DNA of 17,727 nt, from contig JBGCGJ010000038.1 in assembly GCA_045110675.1 (NCBI GenBank), positions 1-17,727 on the forward strand, read 5' to 3'. The stretch is from JBALVT01 sp045110675 (GTDB lineage: Bacteria; Pseudomonadota; Gammaproteobacteria; Pseudomonadales; Halieaceae). This document shows, in pieces, positions 15,193 through 17,727 of this stretch. A program made the translations under genes and the position numbers. A model generated the notes under the pieces. The model searched no databases and had not been told where the DNA came from. It worked only from the letters and a program-made list of their open reading frames with translations. How positions within the stretch are numbered: position 1 is the stretch's first letter; each line of letters starts with the position of its first letter.

Positions 15193-16187
15193 CTGCTGCG
15201 AATGCAACATTCCATACGCCATTGTGTCAGCCCGGATATCGGCTGTTCGATGGTCCACTAGGTGATGTGGCCGATGTCAGCACGGATCAGATCGGCGTGG
15301 TGGGCATGCCGAGTGATTGGACACATTCCAGCCGTCTAGGCACACGATTCGGACCCGAAGCCTTGCGCAGGGCGACAACGCTTTTGCAATCCATGCGACC
15401 GCAGGGAACCAGCTTTGACCCTGACACGAGCCGCCTGACGGTGCCGGCCAGAGATTGGTTAGTCGATTGCGGGGACGCGGAAATCACAGCGCAAGACGTT
15501 GATGCAACGACGCAAGCCATCGCCGCAATGACCGAAGAATTGACTATTGCAGGCGCAATTCCGCTGGCATTGGGTGGCGATCATTACAACAGTTTTCCGG
15601 CCTGTCTGGGGTATTCGCGCGGGCTGGCGACGCGCGCGCCAGAAGCACGCTTCGGCTATATACAGATCGACGGTCATCTGGATTTCTCTGACCGATTAGG
15701 CGCATGGGGCAGTCATAACCACGCGACTAATGCCCGCAGGATTTCTGAACTACCCAACATTGATGTATCCAATATGGTTTGGGTTGGTATCGCCGGTTGG
15801 GTCGATGGCGGTGATCTTGCCCTCATTGAAAAACAGGGCGGTCGGGTATTTTCAGCCTCCGATGTTCATGACTTGGGCGCGGGAGAAGTTATGCGCCAAG
15901 CGCTTGCTCATGCCATGCAAGGTTGCGACGAGCTTTATCTATCAATTGACATTGATGCGATGGACGCCGGTTATCTTCCTGGTACAGGTTCCATCGTTCA
16001 CAGCGGTATTACACCTCGTCAGTACTATGATCTGCTGGATGGAATAGCCGAGGCACCGTTGGGTGGCTTGGACATTGTCGAAGTTTCACCGCCACTTGAT
16101 CCCTCAGAGCGCACAGAATTTCTTGCAGCGGAAATGCTGTTCCGGATCCTGCGCCGGTTCCGCACCCAAGCGGTGAGTGGGCAATGA
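15189..16187 (+). CDS. Active-type ureohydrolase (agmatinase/guanidino-acid amidinohydrolase family)
   Basis: Predicted Mn- or Ni-dependent hydrolase that splits a guanidino compound into urea and an amine (332 aa, cytoplasmic). All six metal ligands are present: H132 in LALGGDH, D161, H163 and D165 in IDGHLD, D254 and D256 in SIDIDAMD. The substrate glutamate is E298 in DIVEVSPPLD, and PGTGS follows at 264-268. Two departures from the family are DGH for DAH and HSGIT (271-275) for the usual PGGLT, suggesting an unusual substrate pocket. ATG 15189 overlaps the previous stop in ATGA. Agmatinase, guanidinobutyrase, guanidinopropionase and guanidine hydrolase all share this fold; the sequence alone does not choose. 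It is the only copy of the four that should be catalytic. Confidence 0.92.
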   Translation: MTAANATFHTPLCQPGYRLFDGPLGDVADVSTDQIGVVGMPSDWTHSSRLGTRFGPEALRRATTLLQSMRPQGTSFDPDTSRLTVPARDWLVDCGDAEITAQDVDATTQAIAAMTEELTIAGAIPLALGGDHYNSFPACLGYSRGLATRAPEARFGYIQIDGHLDFSDRLGAWGSHNHATNARRISELPNIDVSNMVWVGIAGWVDGGDLALIEKQGGRVFSASDVHDLGAGEVMRQALAHAMQGCDELYLSIDIDAMDAGYLPGTGSIVHSGITPRQYYDLLDGIAEAPLGGLDIVEVSPPLDPSERTEFLAAEMLFRILRRFRTQAVSGQ

Positions 16188-16876
16188 TGGAATATATCGG
16201 CACCCAACAGCTCGGTGGGTTTTCACATGCAGGACAGATCCTAGCCCCGGCAACCCGGCCCTGGATCACGGATCTTTCAGCGCTTTGTCCTTACGAGGGT
16301 CTGCAAGCTGGCAACATTCCGGAATTCGAACTTGACCCTAATTGGGACAATTGGGCCTTAACGGACACTCCTCGAGATCCTTCAGATCGCTTTAACTGGC
16401 ATGTGTTTCAGCAGGGAGACATGCGATATTTTGTGGCTGACCGTATGCTTCTAGCCCGCGTCAGTTGGCAGGATCTGGATGAAGCCGGTTACGTCTTTGG
16501 TACAGAGGTATCGATTGATGGAAAACAGTTTCGCTGTCGCTTGATGACCGGCGGTGACACCCCTTGCGATAACCCCTATCAGGGAGCCACCCAAGCTAAT
16601 GAATGGGATGCGTTAGTGGGCGGTACTGCATTGAACGCACTCAAGCCCGATGTAACTGATAATACAACCCCGCTAACACCCGATCATTTGAACTCAATGC
16701 ATAACAGTTTGTGGAATTGGTTCGGTGCGGTCAGTTGGACGGCCGAACCCGTAGCCAGCCGCGCCAATGGACGAGTATGTCGCGGTTATCACGGCCCAAC
16801 CTATTTCTACGTGAACACCGTGGACCATCGGCATGAAGATATCGGCTGGCGACCCCTTCTGGAGCAAGTGCTATGA
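16184..16876 (+). CDS. Tryptophan-rich protein of unknown function, GWRPLLE C-terminus
   Basis: I cannot name this 230-residue protein. No signal peptide or membrane segment is seen. It holds ten tryptophans and four cysteines. Blocks: FNWHVFQQGDMRYFVADRML (70-89), VSWQDLDEAGYVFGTEVSID (93-112), CRLMTGGD (118-125), NEWDALV (139-145), NSLWNWFGAVSW (174-185) and CRGYHGPTYFYV (199-210) ending in GWRPLLE (221-227). The RGY to GWRPLLE pattern recalls uncharacterised bacterial and phage proteins and, more loosely, the RGGSW to GFR core of formylglycine-generating/C-type-lectin folds; this is a recalled resemblance. ATG 16184 overlaps the previous stop (ATGATG) and its own stop overlaps the next start (ATGA), so it is co-translated with the hydrolase and dehydrogenase and should belong to the same process. 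Confidence 0.75.
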   Translation: MMEYIGTQQLGGFSHAGQILAPATRPWITDLSALCPYEGLQAGNIPEFELDPNWDNWALTDTPRDPSDRFNWHVFQQGDMRYFVADRMLLARVSWQDLDEAGYVFGTEVSIDGKQFRCRLMTGGDTPCDNPYQGATQANEWDALVGGTALNALKPDVTDNTTPLTPDHLNSMHNSLWNWFGAVSWTAEPVASRANGRVCRGYHGPTYFYVNTVDHRHEDIGWRPLLEQVL

Positions 16877-17727
16877 GTGTTGATCAGTTTCCCCACTATA
16901 TCGCCGGAACATGGACTGACGGCATCGATGCCGCAACCAACATCAACCCTTCTGATTTGAACGATACGATTGGTCACTATGCACAAGCCAGTGCCGAACA
17001 GACCGCTGAGGCGATCGAGTGCGCGGCTGCCGCCTTTCCAACATGGCGCGAGACATCGCCCCTGGTAAGGTTCGAAGCACTTGATCGCATAGGCTCGGAA
17101 ATCCTTGCCCGTGTGGACGAGCTAGGTGACATGCTGGCACGTGAAGAAGGCAAGACGCTTCCCGAGGCCAAGGCAGAAGCGCATCGAGCCGGGCATCTGT
17201 TTAAATTTTTCGCAGCCGAATCGTATCGCACAACTGGCGATATTTTCCAATCACTACGTGAAGGTGTTTCGCTTAAAGTTCTACAGGAACCCATTGGGGT
17301 GGTAGGCGTGATTACGCCGTGGAATTTCCCGCTGGCAATCCCAGCATGGAAAATTGCACCAGCCTTGGCTTATGGCAATACGGTCGTATTTAAACCTGCC
17401 GAACTGGTACCCGGATCGGCGTGGATGATGTCCGACATCATCGCCCGGGCGGGCTTGCCCGAGGGCGTGTTCAATCTTGTGATGGGCACAGGCAATGAAG
17501 TAGGAGAAGCGATCGTTTCACACCCCAAGATCTCCGGTGTGACGTTCACCGGTTCCACACCTACAGGACGCAAGATAGGTGGCGCACTTTTCGCTCGTGG
17601 CGCCAAAATGCAGCTTGAGATGGGGGGCAAGAACCCGTTGATTGTTCTGGATGATGCGGATCTGGATTTGGCAGTTCACTGTGCTATTCAGGGCAGCTTT
17701 TTCTCAACTGGCCAAAGGTGCACAGCC
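16873..17727 (+). CDS. NAD(P)-dependent aldehyde dehydrogenase (partial, runs off the window)
   Basis: First 285 residues of an aldehyde dehydrogenase; the usual length is about 480-500, so about 200 residues lie beyond the edge. Visible catalytic parts: PWNFPLAIPAWK (149-160, N151), FKPAE (173-177, K174), FTGSTPTG (225-232), the general base E249 in LEMGGKNP, and the nucleophile C283 in GQRCTA. The IPAWKIAPALAYGN and VVFKPAELVPGSAW segments are typical of the group containing 2-oxoglutarate semialdehyde dehydrogenases, though several semialdehydes are oxidised in this group. ATG 16873 overlaps the previous stop in ATGA. In context it may oxidise an aldehyde made when the amine left after urea release is deaminated; the enzyme for that step is not in the window. 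Confidence 0.95.
   Translation, partial: MSVDQFPHYIAGTWTDGIDAATNINPSDLNDTIGHYAQASAEQTAEAIECAAAAFPTWRETSPLVRFEALDRIGSEILARVDELGDMLAREEGKTLPEAKAEAHRAGHLFKFFAAESYRTTGDIFQSLREGVSLKVLQEPIGVVGVITPWNFPLAIPAWKIAPALAYGNTVVFKPAELVPGSAWMMSDIIARAGLPEGVFNLVMGTGNEVGEAIVSHPKISGVTFTGSTPTGRKIGGALFARGAKMQLEMGGKNPLIVLDDADLDLAVHCAIQGSFFSTGQRCTA

Noticed and set aside
16184..16876. Diversity-generating retroelement target, suggested by the lectin-like C-terminal pattern.
   Set aside because: No reverse transcriptase or template repeat is present in the window.
16943..17630. Minus-strand open frames within the aldehyde dehydrogenase region.
   Set aside because: The plus strand encodes an unmistakable aldehyde dehydrogenase through the window end; the opposite frames are shadows.

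Overview
The window reads as a proteobacterial chromosome segment, probably from a free-living, possibly marine heterotroph. I cannot fix the class: the SAM/cyclase/AAA signalling protein and the polyamine-type ABC genes look alphaproteobacterial, while the transposase remnant resembles gammaproteobacterial copies. The left part (about 1-8000) is loosely packed, visibly AT-richer and mixed in orientation. The right part (8140-17727) is GC-richer, tightly packed and functionally coherent.

Left part: a minus-strand SAM / class III nucleotide cyclase / AAA-ATPase regulator cut short by an in-frame TAG whose reading frame stays protein-like beyond the stop; a GFA-family zinc protein; a Gfo/Idh/MocA oxidoreductase; a small secreted protein; a bidirectional terminator; a minus-strand pair made of a secreted mono-haem cytochrome c and a PQQ-type sugar dehydrogenase; an unrecognised 156-residue protein; and a decayed stretch with a probable IS66-family transposase remnant (7620-7847), which sits at the boundary to the right part.

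Right part: a spermidine/putrescine-type ABC importer (binding protein, ATPase, two permeases; 8140-12078) with an internal terminator-like element after the binding-protein gene; a convergent iclR-family regulator (12087-12794) with a candidate operator; then a plus-strand operon whose six genes all overlap end to start (12880 to beyond 17727). It holds four arginase-fold (ureohydrolase) paralogues in a row, a 230-residue tryptophan-rich protein of unknown function, and an aldehyde dehydrogenase that runs off the window.

The main discovery candidate is the paralogue array. Only the fourth copy (15189-16187) keeps the dinuclear metal ligands and the substrate-binding glutamate. The first three (12880-15192) keep recognisable ureohydrolase landmarks but have lost the metal ligands, have a shortened central segment, and all carry glycine where the family has the guanidinium-binding glutamate. 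The overlaps suggest co-translation, so a hetero-oligomer of one active subunit with three pseudoenzyme subunits is a reasonable inference. Together the locus suggests import of a cationic amine or guanidino compound, IclR-controlled hydrolysis releasing urea, and oxidation of an aldehyde product. The substrate cannot be read from the sequence.
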